Below, piece after piece: positions 48,946 through 57,382 of a stretch of 64,000 bases of DNA (positions are counted from its first letter, which is position 1; each line of letters begins with the position of its first letter). Both the position numbers and the translations under genes were made by a program. This DNA comes from Catenibacillus sp964565805 (lineage in GTDB: Bacteria > Bacillota > Clostridia > Lachnospirales > Lachnospiraceae). The DNA lies in NCBI GenBank assembly GCA_964565805.1, contig CAZMGH010000001.1:1-64000 (forward strand), in the 5' to 3' direction. The notes under the pieces were generated by a model that saw only the letters and a list, made by a program, of their open reading frames with translations, had not been told where the DNA came from and made no database searches.

Positions 48946-51404
48946 GGCTTTTCCATCAGACGCTTCACTAAGGCCACAGCTCCCACTGCATCTTCCGAAT
49001 ATCCGTCCGCGCCGATCTCATCTGCATAATCCTGAGTGACCACCGCGCCTCCGATGATCACCTTGGCCGGAACAGACTCGCTGCGCGCCAGGTCAACCAC
49101 GTCCCTCATTTTCTGCATAGTGGTAGTCATAAGGGCTGAAAGGGCAATAATATCTGCCTTATTTTCCACAGCTGCGTCCACAATCTGACGGGCCGGCACA
49201 TCTTTTCCAAGATCAATGACTTTAAAACCATAATTTTTCATCATCATGGCCACAAGATTTTTGCCAATATCATGAATATCCCCTTCTACCGTGGCAATCA
49301 CCACAGTATATCCGGCGCTTTCCACATTTTCAGACAGCAAAGGCTCTAACAGATCCACGCCTTTGCGCATTGCCTCGGCAGACATCATAAGCTGGGGAAG
49401 AAAGTAAGTTTTTACGTTAAAATACTCTCCCACCTGGTTAATTGCCGGGATCAGGGCCTGATTCAAAATGTCCGAAGCCGGAAAGCCCTGATCTAAAGCT
49501 TCCTGCACATGAACGGTCACCTGCTTTTTCCTCCCTTTAAGCACATCCTCATAAACAGCCTGGAGCAGTGAGGATCCTGCTAATGCCCCAACGCCTTCCC
49601 TGCCTGCAGCGGATCCGAAAGCTGTCGCTCCGGCTCCGGACATCCCGGCGGCACCGGCGGCATGTCTCTCCTGATACATGGCGGCATTTTCAATATACCT
49701 CAGGCTGGCGTCTGCCTTGTTCATAACCAGATCTGTCGCAAAGGCGCTGCGCATAAGCAGCTCCTGGGAAGGATTGGCAATAGCCATGGTCAGGCCCCGG
49801 GAAATAGCCAGGGCCAGGAAAATACTGTTTACATAACTCCGATCCGGAAGACCAAAGGAAATGTTGGACAGGCCGCACACCGTGGCTATCCCAAGGGTAT
49901 CATGACAATATTCAATCGTCTTTAACGTATCCTGCCCGGCGGCAGCGTTGGCCCCTAAAGTGGCTACAAGGCCGTCTGCCGCCATATCCTCTTTATGGAA
50001 GCCAAGTTTTCCGGCGGCTTCCATAATCCGGGCCAGGTTATCCCTGCGCTGGCTGAAATTTTCCGGAAGGCCCACATCATCCAGGGGCAGCATAATAAAC
50101 ATAGCGCCATACTTTTTTACGACGGGAAGCAGCTTTTCCAACTTGATCTTCTCGCAGGATACTGAGTTGACTAATGCTCGGCCGTGATAGTGACGCAGAG
50201 CTGCCTCCACGACCTGGGGACTGCTGGAATCAATGCACAATGGCACATCCACCACCTCATTGACAGCGTCAATGACCTTCAACATCATATCCTTCTCATC
50301 AATGCCGCTCATGCCTACATTAATATCCAAAATCCCGGCTCCATTTTCCACCTGGGACACAGCCATATCCTGGACCATATCAAAGCAATGATTTTTCAGT
50401 TCTTCCCTGAGGGCCTTTTTCCCTGTTGGATTAATCCTCTCCCCGATGACCTCAAAGGGACCGTCCAGACTTAACTCCTTCATGGAATGTTCCCCGGTAA
50501 GAATCCGCAGGCTTCCAGGCTGGGGAATATAGACCTCCATACCTCTAACCTCCCGGGCAAGAAGATGGATATACTCCGGCGTAGTGCCGCAGCAGCCGCC
50601 GATAATGGACGCTCCAGCCTCCACAAGAGCTTTCATGTGAAAGACAAAATCTTCCTTACCCATGTCAAATACCGTATCGCCGGTAATCCGTTTCGGAAGC
50701 CCGGCGTTGGGTTTAACAGCTAAAGGCACTGTGGCATAAGGCTTCATCCGGCGAATCATAGGTAAAAGCTTATCCGGCCCTGTGGAACAGTTCAGGCCCA
50801 CCGCATCTGCTCCCATGCTTTCCAGGGTGATCAGGGCGGTCACACAGTCTGTGCCGTACATGGTCTTTCCCGAATCCTCCACAGTCATCGTCACCATAAC
50901 CGGAAGATCGCACACTTCCTTTACTGCCAGAAGGGCGGCTCTGGCCTCCCCGATGTGCATCATTGTCTCAATTACAAACAGATCCGCGCCGGCATCGGCG
51001 ATCACAGAAGCCTGTTCTTTATAACACTCGACCAGGTCATCAAAGGAAAGCTGGCCCATAGGCGCTAAAGTCTGTCCTGTCATTGTCAGATCACCGGCTA
51101 CATAGCACTGACCATCCGCCGCCTCCCGTGCCATGGCCACAAGGGCCTGGTTGATTTCCTTCACCTGGTCTTCCAGATGGTACTCTGCCAGCTTGATCCG
51201 GTTCGCCGCAAAAGTGGGAGCATAAATCACCTGGCTGCCCGACTGAACAAAGTCTCTTTGAAGCCTTATGACCACATCCCGGTGCTCCACCATCCACTGC
51301 TCCGGGCATACGCCCATAGGCATGCCCATTTTCTGAAGGTTTGTTCCTGTGGCCCCGTCCAGGATCAGTGGGCCGGATTTAAGCAATTCTCTAAAGTTTA
51401 GCAA
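48942..51404 (-). CDS. metH: Cobalamin-dependent methionine synthase, without activation domain
   Basis: 820 residues. Residues 1-290 are the homocysteine domain with zinc cysteines in VGLNCST and IIGGCCGTTPEY. Residues 310-570 are a pterin-binding barrel (FEVIGERINPTGKK). Residues 610-820 are the cap and B12 domain with the cobalt-ligand motif GDIHDIGKNLV. The C-terminal SAM-dependent reactivation domain of E. coli MetH (1227 residues) is absent, as is common in Clostridia, so a separate reactivase would be needed. Translation starts at TTG, overlapping the stop of the upstream gene by 7 bp. Confidence 0.93.
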   Translation of the reverse strand: MLNFRELLKSGPLILDGATGTNLQKMGMPMGVCPEQWMVEHRDVVIRLQRDFVQSGSQVIYAPTFAANRIKLAEYHLEDQVKEINQALVAMAREAADGQCYVAGDLTMTGQTLAPMGQLSFDDLVECYKEQASVIADAGADLFVIETMMHIGEARAALLAVKEVCDLPVMVTMTVEDSGKTMYGTDCVTALITLESMGADAVGLNCSTGPDKLLPMIRRMKPYATVPLAVKPNAGLPKRITGDTVFDMGKEDFVFHMKALVEAGASIIGGCCGTTPEYIHLLAREVRGMEVYIPQPGSLRILTGEHSMKELSLDGPFEVIGERINPTGKKALREELKNHCFDMVQDMAVSQVENGAGILDINVGMSGIDEKDMMLKVIDAVNEVVDVPLCIDSSSPQVVEAALRHYHGRALVNSVSCEKIKLEKLLPVVKKYGAMFIMLPLDDVGLPENFSQRRDNLARIMEAAGKLGFHKEDMAADGLVATLGANAAAGQDTLKTIEYCHDTLGIATVCGLSNISFGLPDRSYVNSIFLALAISRGLTMAIANPSQELLMRSAFATDLVMNKADASLRYIENAAMYQERHAAGAAGMSGAGATAFGSAAGREGVGALAGSSLLQAVYEDVLKGRKKQVTVHVQEALDQGFPASDILNQALIPAINQVGEYFNVKTYFLPQLMMSAEAMRKGVDLLEPLLSENVESAGYTVVIATVEGDIHDIGKNLVAMMMKNYGFKVIDLGKDVPARQIVDAAVENKADIIALSALMTTTMQKMRDVVDLARSESVPAKVIIGGAVVTQDYADEIGADGYSEDAVGAVALVKRLMEKP

Positions 51405-53227
51405 AGGATTCCTTCCTCTCTCTCAATGATCCGGCAGATCATCGCTGCCCGGTTAAAAGGCGCCATAAAATAATAGCCGTCTACTACGTCTTTCATTTGT
51501 TCCATCAGCTGCGCCGCGCACTCAATACCCACAGCCTCCCCTTCTTCCCGAGTCATTTCCGGGGAATATCTGGCGATCACTGCGTCCGGCACATGGATGC
51601 CGTAAATTTCATTTTTCATAAACAAAGCGTTCCGGTAGCTGACCAAGGGCATAATTCCCCCAAGGATCTTTGTTTTTACCCGGGACTTAATATAGGCGAT
51701 CCGCTCTATATCCTCTTTAGAATACAAAGGCTGGGTCAGGAAATAGGACGCTCCGGCCTGTACCTTTTTCTCCATCCGCTCAATTTCCTTTTCCAGGTTC
51801 GGCCTGCCGTAATTTAAAGCGCCCCCATAGATCATAGGATCTGCCGCAAAATATTCTTCATTCATATGTTTTAAATATTCCATTAAGGTAATGGAATTAA
51901 AATCATACACAGAGGACACCACCGGACGGTCCCCGGCAGGCACCGGATCCCCGGTTACGATAAGAAAATTGCGTATATCATTCACATAGGCGCCTAAAAA
52001 GACGCCGCCCATGGCAATCTGATTTCTGTCCCTGCAGCTCATATGAGGCATCACCGGAAAGTCCAGCTCTTTCTGGATTTTGGCGCCTACCATCACAGAG
52101 TCTACCCGCATTTTTCCCATCGGCGAATCCGATAAAGTGATCATATCCACCTTTTGGCCTTTTAAAAGCTCCACAGCCTGGAGGATCTTTTCCATATCCC
52201 CGTTATGGGGCGGGTCCAGCTCAACGATCACAGCCTTTTTCCCCTGGTCCAGGCGGGCCATTAAAGGATTTTCCGCCGGAGCCGGGGCAGGAGCTTCCTT
52301 CTGCGCCCTGCCGACGCCCTTGTGCCGACGCGCGATCTCCCGGGAAATATCCACCTTACCGGCCATCTGGCGGATATAATCCGGCGCAGTGCCGCAGCAG
52401 CCCCCAAAGATATTTACCCCAAGGCCTGAAATCTCTTCCATCTTATCCGCAAAATACGCGGCATTTTCCTGATACACGCTCCGGTCCCGTATGGTATCCG
52501 GGTAGCCGGAATTTGGCGCTGCAAGGATGATCTTCTCCCCCAGATCCAGGCGGCGCAGGATCTGATACATATGTGCCGCGCCGACGCCACAGTTAAAACC
52601 AACAGCGTCAATGCTCATTTCATTTCCTGCGTCTTCCAGAAGCTTCTTAGCGCTCATGCCGGATTTAGTATAGCCGAATTTATTCAGACAAAAACTGGCC
52701 ATAACGAAAATCTTACTGTGGTCCTTAATATACTGAGCCACAGGCACAATATATTTCAGGTCGGAAAAGGTTTCAAATAAAATAATATCTGCCCCTAATT
52801 CAATAAAGGTTTTTGCCATGAACATATATTCATCCAAAATCTCTTCCTCATCCCTTTGTCCGTACTCAGGGATGGGGCCAATATCTGCCGCGATAAATAC
52901 CGGTCTGCCGCAGGTATTCACTGCCCCTCTGGCAATATTAAAGCCCCAGGTCAGGCACCGCTTGACCACATCGAAAGGATTATGACTCTCTCCGCCGTAG
53001 CCTGCCCGCTTTAAGGTTTCATGGTTAGCCGCAAATGTATTGGTCCGGATCAGATTTGCTCCGGCCAGTATATATTCCATATGGATTTCTTTAATCACAT
53101 CCGGAGCGTCCAGATTACCGATTTCTGACGGTTCTCCCCGGCGCGAGAATTTTTGTGAATAATAAGTCCCCATAGCGCCGTCCATAATAAGACGATTCCG
53201 TTTTAAAAAGTCTCTAATATTACTCAT
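51398..53227 (-). CDS. Bifunctional homocysteine S-methyltransferase / 5,10-methylenetetrahydrofolate reductase
   Basis: 609 residues, YitJ-like. Residues 1-290 are a homocysteine-binding barrel with zinc cysteines in VGFNCGVG and FGGCCGTAPDY. A linker rich in Ala and Pro (about 300-320) leads to a MetF flavoprotein barrel starting at KAVIVELDPPHNGD, with YFLTQPLYS and GGIMPLVSYRNA. The reductase makes methyl-tetrahydrofolate for the MetH encoded immediately downstream. The first codons are duplicated across assembly gap 2, so the start at 53227 is supported but the leader must be read from the right-hand copy. Confidence 0.92.
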   Translation of the reverse strand: MSNIRDFLKRNRLIMDGAMGTYYSQKFSRRGEPSEIGNLDAPDVIKEIHMEYILAGANLIRTNTFAANHETLKRAGYGGESHNPFDVVKRCLTWGFNIARGAVNTCGRPVFIAADIGPIPEYGQRDEEEILDEYMFMAKTFIELGADIILFETFSDLKYIVPVAQYIKDHSKIFVMASFCLNKFGYTKSGMSAKKLLEDAGNEMSIDAVGFNCGVGAAHMYQILRRLDLGEKIILAAPNSGYPDTIRDRSVYQENAAYFADKMEEISGLGVNIFGGCCGTAPDYIRQMAGKVDISREIARRHKGVGRAQKEAPAPAPAENPLMARLDQGKKAVIVELDPPHNGDMEKILQAVELLKGQKVDMITLSDSPMGKMRVDSVMVGAKIQKELDFPVMPHMSCRDRNQIAMGGVFLGAYVNDIRNFLIVTGDPVPAGDRPVVSSVYDFNSITLMEYLKHMNEEYFAADPMIYGGALNYGRPNLEKEIERMEKKVQAGASYFLTQPLYSKEDIERIAYIKSRVKTKILGGIMPLVSYRNALFMKNEIYGIHVPDAVIARYSPEMTREEGEAVGIECAAQLMEQMKDVVDGYYFMAPFNRAAMICRIIEREEGILC

Positions 53228-53395
53228 GTCCTGTCCTTTCNNNNNNNNNNNNNNNNNNNNNNNNNNNNNNNNNNNNNNNNNNNNNNNNNNNNNNNNNNNN
53301 NNNNNNNNNNNNNNNNNNNNNNNNNNNNNNNNNNNNNNNNAATAAGACGATTCCGTTTTAAAAAGTCTCTAATATTACTCATGTCCTGTCCTTTC
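53186..53395. other. Assembly gap 2 (100 N at 53241-53340) with duplicated 55-bp flanks
   Basis: 53186-53240 is identical to 53341-53395. The duplicated piece is the first 42 bases of the methyltransferase/MTHFR gene plus its binding site. The simplest reading is an unmerged overlap of two contigs. Confidence 0.9.
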
Positions 53396-53404
53396 CATGT
53401 TTAT

Positions 53405-53436
53405 GCCGTGCCCCTCACGGCATAGGGGTATCCCCT
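53405..53436 (-). repeat. Two-hairpin 5'-UTR element, copy D
   Basis: GCCGTG (53405-53410) pairs with CACGGC (53416-53421), followed by AGGGG-TAT-CCCCT (53424-53436). It lies in the predicted leader of the met genes, about 25 bp before the right-hand copy of the start codon. Confidence 0.65.
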
Positions 53437-53466
53437 TGCAAGGTCTATCTGTCCTTATGATTTTAC

Positions 53467-53494
53467 ATTGTACATAATATACAAAAAATTGCAA
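53467..53494 (-). promoter_or_regulatory. Promoter of the metF-like/metH genes
   Basis: On the minus strand TTGCAA (53494-53489), a 16-bp spacer and TACAAT (53472-53467). The leader of about 78 nt has no room for a SAM riboswitch. Confidence 0.65.
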
Positions 53495-53515
53495 GTTTTT
53501 CTCCACTACTCACTT

Positions 53516-54220
53516 CTATAATTTCACAGATTCCTTCCCACTTCCCATCATGCCGCCGGTCTCCTCCTTGTCCCTGCTTTTCTTCTGGGAAAGTTTACAT
53601 AACTCAAAATCCTGAATAAGATCAATTAAAAACGATGACAGAGTTACAGTGATCACAGAGAAAATGATCTTTGTCAGTGGGATATAGGTCAGGGAAAGGC
53701 CAAGGACCACCAGGTCTGTAAACAGGTAGGCCCGGGACAGGCGGCACCGGGTCACCCGGGAAATCGTCAGGGCCAGGGCGTCATCTCCGCCGCTGGAGCC
53801 GCCCTGCCGGACGATGGTCCCCACGCCCGCGCCTACAAACAGACCTCCCGCCAGGGCCGCTGCCAAAGGATAGGCGGACAGGTCTGGAAGCATGTGGGGA
53901 AACATTTCCCATATTTTATAAAAAGCGGATACGCTTAAGGTGGAGATCACGGATATTTTTATAAACTGCCTTCCTAAATACTTAAATGCCAATAAATAGC
54001 AGGTAATATCCAGCACCGGGGTGATCAGCGCCGGAGAAATCCCCAGCCATTTTTCCACCAGAAGCATCATGCCGATGACGCCGCCTTCTGTGATTCCGGT
54101 TTGCTGGTGGATATTATGGATGCCAAAGGTACAGATCATGGCTCCAAGAATAATAAGAAGGATCCTTTTTAAAGATAATCCCTCCATAAGTTTTTTGGTC
54201 AATCGTCTTTTTTGAGACAT
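53516..54220 (-). CDS. YitT/YczE-family membrane protein
   Basis: 234 residues with five or six membrane helices: ILLIILGAMICTFGIHNIHQ, TEGGVIGMMLLVEKW, GGLFVGAGVGTIVRQGGSSG and so on. The GGSSGGDD stretch is typical of YitT-like proteins, but the C-terminal DUF2179 domain found in many is missing. Function in the family is unknown. It lies 21 bp after the ThrE-like gene and AAGGAG precedes the ATG, so it belongs to the same operon. Confidence 0.8.
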   Translation of the reverse strand: MSQKRRLTKKLMEGLSLKRILLIILGAMICTFGIHNIHQQTGITEGGVIGMMLLVEKWLGISPALITPVLDITCYLLAFKYLGRQFIKISVISTLSVSAFYKIWEMFPHMLPDLSAYPLAAALAGGLFVGAGVGTIVRQGGSSGGDDALALTISRVTRCRLSRAYLFTDLVVLGLSLTYIPLTKIIFSVITVTLSSFLIDLIQDFELCKLSQKKSRDKEETGGMMGSGKESVKL

Positions 54221-54241
54221 AAAATTTCTCTCCTTGCTTTT

Positions 54242-54691
54242 TTACTGTCTGCCTCCCGGAATCAGGACCTGAAAGACCTTTTGCGGGATAAGAAGCATAC
54301 ACATAATCCCAAGGGTAATCGCTACGGCCACCTTTAAAGTTTCCACACCTTTTGCTGAAGCCATGGCAAATTCACTGACGATAAAATAGTAGGATGTATA
54401 ATAAATACCTACGCCGGGAACCAGGGGAAATATCCCGGGAACGAGAAAAATGGTCACCGGTCCCTTCCGCACCACGGCAAAAATCCGGGCAAGAAGCGTC
54501 ACGGCCACCACGGCAATAAATGTAGCCGCAACGATCCCCTGACTCAGGGAAAAAATCCGATAAAATACCCATCCCAGAGCTCCGGTAAGTCCCGAGAAAA
54601 ACCATTCTTTTTTAGGCACATTAAAAATTACGCAAAACGCATCTGTTGCAAGAAAAGCAACAAAAAATTCAATAAATAACGTGAGTAACAT
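54242..54691 (-). CDS. ThrE-type exporter, small subunit (DUF3815/ThrE_2)
   Basis: 149 residues from the ATG with AAAGGAGG six bases upstream; a TTG that overlaps the preceding gene is an alternative but would put the binding site inside the coding region. Four or five helices, with ATDAFCVIFNVPKKEW, LVPGIFPLVPGVGIYYTSYY and a conserved GVETLKVAVAITLG. In split systems this protein pairs with a ThrE domain protein to export threonine and serine. It lies 17 bp after that partner. Confidence 0.88.
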   Translation of the reverse strand: MLLTLFIEFFVAFLATDAFCVIFNVPKKEWFFSGLTGALGWVFYRIFSLSQGIVAATFIAVVAVTLLARIFAVVRKGPVTIFLVPGIFPLVPGVGIYYTSYYFIVSEFAMASAKGVETLKVAVAITLGIMCMLLIPQKVFQVLIPGGRQ

Positions 54692-54708
54692 TTTAAGCCT
54701 CCTTTGGG

Positions 54709-55473
54709 TCAATAAAACACTTTATAGACCACGCCAACGCCAATGGCCATGCACACTGCCACCAGCAAAGCGTCAATCAGCCTTATGGTACCTGACAGAT
54801 AATCACCGTTAAAAAAATCCCGGATGGACGTCGTCAGGGGTACCCCCGGCACAAGGATCACAAGCCCGCCGACTGTCATGCTGTCCATATTTAATCCAGC
54901 AAATATGTAAGCAAAAACCATGCCTGCAAAAGTGACAAGAGCGCTTCCGAAAATGGTCTGCATCACCTTGGAAATTTTCGCCCGTCCCATGGCATACTGG
55001 AGAAGGCATAAAAGGATGCCAATGGGCGCAGCCCCAATGCTGTCAGTTACACTTCCGCCAAATAAAAAGCAAAAACTGGCGGCGCCAAGGGCATATGCCC
55101 CAATAAGCCACCGCATGGGAACGCCTTTGTGTCCCGCAATTTCTCTCATCTGCTTTTGAGCTGCTTCCAAAGTATATTTTCCTTCGCAGATTTCCCTGGA
55201 CAACTGATTGATCTGAGCCACTTTGCCAAGATTTGGCGTCGCCAGAGGCACATACTTGACCTGGGTACACCGTGACTGATCTTTATGATACATGGTCACA
55301 AAGATACCATTAGATACTGCATACACATCCACGTGATCTTTGCCGAAGGCTTTTCCCACAATCCCCATAGTATCCTGGACCCGGGCAATTTCAGCTCCGT
55401 TTTTCAGCAGTTCCTCTCCCATCATGGCCACCAGATCCATAACCTGACGGCCATATGTCATCTCCTGTTCCAT
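54709..55473 (-). CDS. ThrE-type threonine/serine exporter, large subunit (DUF1212)
   Basis: 254 residues from the ATG at 55473, which follows AAGGAG. The frame extends 21 codons upstream but has no binding site there. The N-terminal cytoplasmic part has LLKNGAEIARVQDTM and VSNGIFVTMY, typical of DUF1212. Five membrane helices follow, with LVILVPGVPLTTSIRDFFNG, the conserved proline loop. With the small subunit it should export threonine or serine. Confidence 0.9.
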   Translation of the reverse strand: MEQEMTYGRQVMDLVAMMGEELLKNGAEIARVQDTMGIVGKAFGKDHVDVYAVSNGIFVTMYHKDQSRCTQVKYVPLATPNLGKVAQINQLSREICEGKYTLEAAQKQMREIAGHKGVPMRWLIGAYALGAASFCFLFGGSVTDSIGAAPIGILLCLLQYAMGRAKISKVMQTIFGSALVTFAGMVFAYIFAGLNMDSMTVGGLVILVPGVPLTTSIRDFFNGDYLSGTIRLIDALLVAVCMAIGVGVVYKVFY

Positions 55474-55614
55474 ACATCCACTCCTTACCTTTTCAAAACA
55501 GTCTTTATTAAGCAAATCCTCCTGGGTCAGGTTCATATTTTTTTACAAATATCTTCATATTTTTTACAAAATAGATACTTACTTTTAAAAAAGTCCCTCT
55601 GTAAAACCCTGCGC

Positions 55615-55635
55615 ATTTGTGCTATACTAAAGTAT
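55615..55635 (+). promoter_or_regulatory. Possible promoter/operator of the AI-2E-type gene
   Basis: A -10-like TATACT lies within the palindrome CTATACT-AA-AGTATAG about 25-35 bp before the ATG region. No good -35 is visible, which would fit an activator-dependent promoter. Confidence 0.35.
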
Positions 55636-55655
55636 AGTGTGAAGGGAGGACTTCC

Positions 55656-56816
55656 ATGGATCTGAATAAAAATAATATAAAAAAAATCCTGTTTATTATC
55701 TTTCTTGGGATCTTATTTTATACTGCCATTGGCCATCTGAATATTATCTATAACGGGATCCGGCAGATTATTGCCCTGCTTTTTCCTATTCTTTTAGGCA
55801 TGTGCATTGCTTTTGTCATAAATGTGCCTATGCGGGCCATTGAGCGGGGGCTTTTCGGCAGCTTTAACGGAAAGCACGAAAAGCTGATCAACAAGATCAA
55901 GCGTCCTGTGAGTTTTATCATAACGGTGCTATGTATTATCGGCGTTATATGTGTTGTTATATTATTTATTGCTCCCCAGCTGGTCAGCACGATCCAGTCT
56001 GTTATCTCGGGGATTCCCGGTTTTTTTAACCGGACTCAGAATAGTATTAATAACCTTTTAAACGAATATCAGTGGATCACTGACAAGATCGGCAACATAG
56101 AGATCGACTGGGTATCCATCAGTTCCTATTTAACGGAATTCTTTCGCAACGGGGCGGAACGGATCTTTTCCTCTGCTGTAGGGATCGCTACATCGATCAT
56201 TAACGGCATTGTCACATTTTTTCTGGGCTTTTTCTTTGCTATTTATATTTTATTCCAAAAGGAAAAGCTGTCAAGCCAGTGCCGAAAGCTGCTGTATGCC
56301 TATATCCCTGAAAAGCGAGCGGACCGCATCGTACAGATCGCGTCTCTGTCCGGCCGCACCTTCTCCAGATTTTTATCCGGACAGTGCCTAGAGGCTGTGA
56401 TCCTGGGAACCATGTTCTTCATTGTTATGTCCATCATTGGCCTGCCGTATGCCATGCTCATCGGCGTACTCATCGCGTTTACAGCTTTGATCCCTATTGT
56501 AGGCGCCTTTGTCGGCTGTATTATCGGAGCCCTTTTGATGCTCATGGTCAGCCCGGGGGATATGCTCCTGTTTGTCGTCTTGTTCCTGATCCTCCAGCAG
56601 ATTGAAGGAAACTTTATTTACCCAAAGGTGGTAGGAAGCTCTGTAGGTCTTCCGGCCCTGTGGGTACTGGCTGCTGTGACCATTGGAGGAAATCTGTGGG
56701 GCGTTGCAGGTATGCTGATCTGCATCCCTCTTTTCTCAGTTTTGTATACTCTTTTAAGAGAGCGGACACATATCTGGCTGAAAAAGAAAAATATCCGGCC
56801 TAAAAAGTACCTGTAG
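55656..56816 (+). CDS. AI-2E-family (PerM/YueF-like) membrane transporter
   Basis: 386 residues with about eight membrane helices and the long soluble stretch in the middle typical of the family. Visible family segments are FPILLGMCIAFVINVP near residue 45, FFLGFFFAIYILFQKEKL, GQCLEAVILGTMFFI and the C-terminal QQIEGNFIYPKVVGSSVGLP. Members export autoinducer-2 or act as Na+/H+ antiporters; the substrate is not predictable. GGGAGG stands close to the ATG. A strong terminator follows. Confidence 0.9.
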   Translation: MDLNKNNIKKILFIIFLGILFYTAIGHLNIIYNGIRQIIALLFPILLGMCIAFVINVPMRAIERGLFGSFNGKHEKLINKIKRPVSFIITVLCIIGVICVVILFIAPQLVSTIQSVISGIPGFFNRTQNSINNLLNEYQWITDKIGNIEIDWVSISSYLTEFFRNGAERIFSSAVGIATSIINGIVTFFLGFFFAIYILFQKEKLSSQCRKLLYAYIPEKRADRIVQIASLSGRTFSRFLSGQCLEAVILGTMFFIVMSIIGLPYAMLIGVLIAFTALIPIVGAFVGCIIGALLMLMVSPGDMLLFVVLFLILQQIEGNFIYPKVVGSSVGLPALWVLAAVTIGGNLWGVAGMLICIPLFSVLYTLLRERTHIWLKKKNIRPKKYL

Positions 56817-56847
56817 CGCTTTCAAATTTTCAAACACTCGCTAAAAG

Positions 56848-56906
56848 ACCCTGGAGCAGGATGGCAGCCTAAACGATTCCATCCCTTGCTCCAGGGTATT
56901 TTTTTT
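56848..56906 (+). terminator. Terminator of the AI-2E-type gene
   Basis: ACCCTGGAGCAGGATGG (56848-56864) pairs with 56879-56897 apart from a two-base bulge, followed by a run of eight T. Confidence 0.9.
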
Positions 56907-56944
56907 ATAAAATCATTCCCACAGACAGTTATCCCGCAAACGGT

Positions 56945-57382
56945 TTACAAAGCGTCTATATTATCCAATGTGTACACAGGCTCAAAATCATCCGTGTCGC
57001 TGCAAATCCTTCCCCCGGTTTTATTTAAAAGCTCCTTCATGACCTGACGGACGCAGGGCAGATCCCGCTCATCATAGCTGATCTGATAAATGGTCTTTAT
57101 CCCATGTTCACGGATATACTCCTGATCCAGTGGATCCACAAAGTATTTCCACGCATCCTGAAAGATCAGAGAATCATTTTCCATAATTACTTCCATAAGA
57201 TTCAGTTCTGTCCATATTTCAATCTTTTCCTCAGCCACTGCGGCAATGTACCGGGAAAGCTCCTTAACAAGAATCTCCCCGGGAATCATATAATAAAACT
57301 CCAGAATCTTTTTGGGACTTTTCCGGATTCCTGTAATCTTTTTTTCTGCGGTTTTTCCGCCGCCGCTTTTTTTATTGCTCAT
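56945..57382 (-). CDS. Small uncharacterised protein downstream of a Nudix gene
   Basis: 145 residues, not recognised. The first 25 are basic (Lys/Gly-rich); the rest is soluble, mixed alpha/beta and acidic, with KILEFYYMIPGEILVKELSR, IEIWTELNLMEVI and IFQDAWKYFVDPLDQEY. There is no signal peptide or membrane helix. GGGAGG lies before the ATG, and the frame overlaps the Nudix gene by 11 bp, so the two are translated together. Confidence 0.6.
   Translation of the reverse strand: MSNKKSGGGKTAEKKITGIRKSPKKILEFYYMIPGEILVKELSRYIAAVAEEKIEIWTELNLMEVIMENDSLIFQDAWKYFVDPLDQEYIREHGIKTIYQISYDERDLPCVRQVMKELLNKTGGRICSDTDDFEPVYTLDNIDAL

Noticed and set aside
53383..53466. SAM (S-box) riboswitch before the methionine genes
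   Set aside because: The leader is only about 80 nt, contains the two-hairpin element and shows none of the conserved S-box core.
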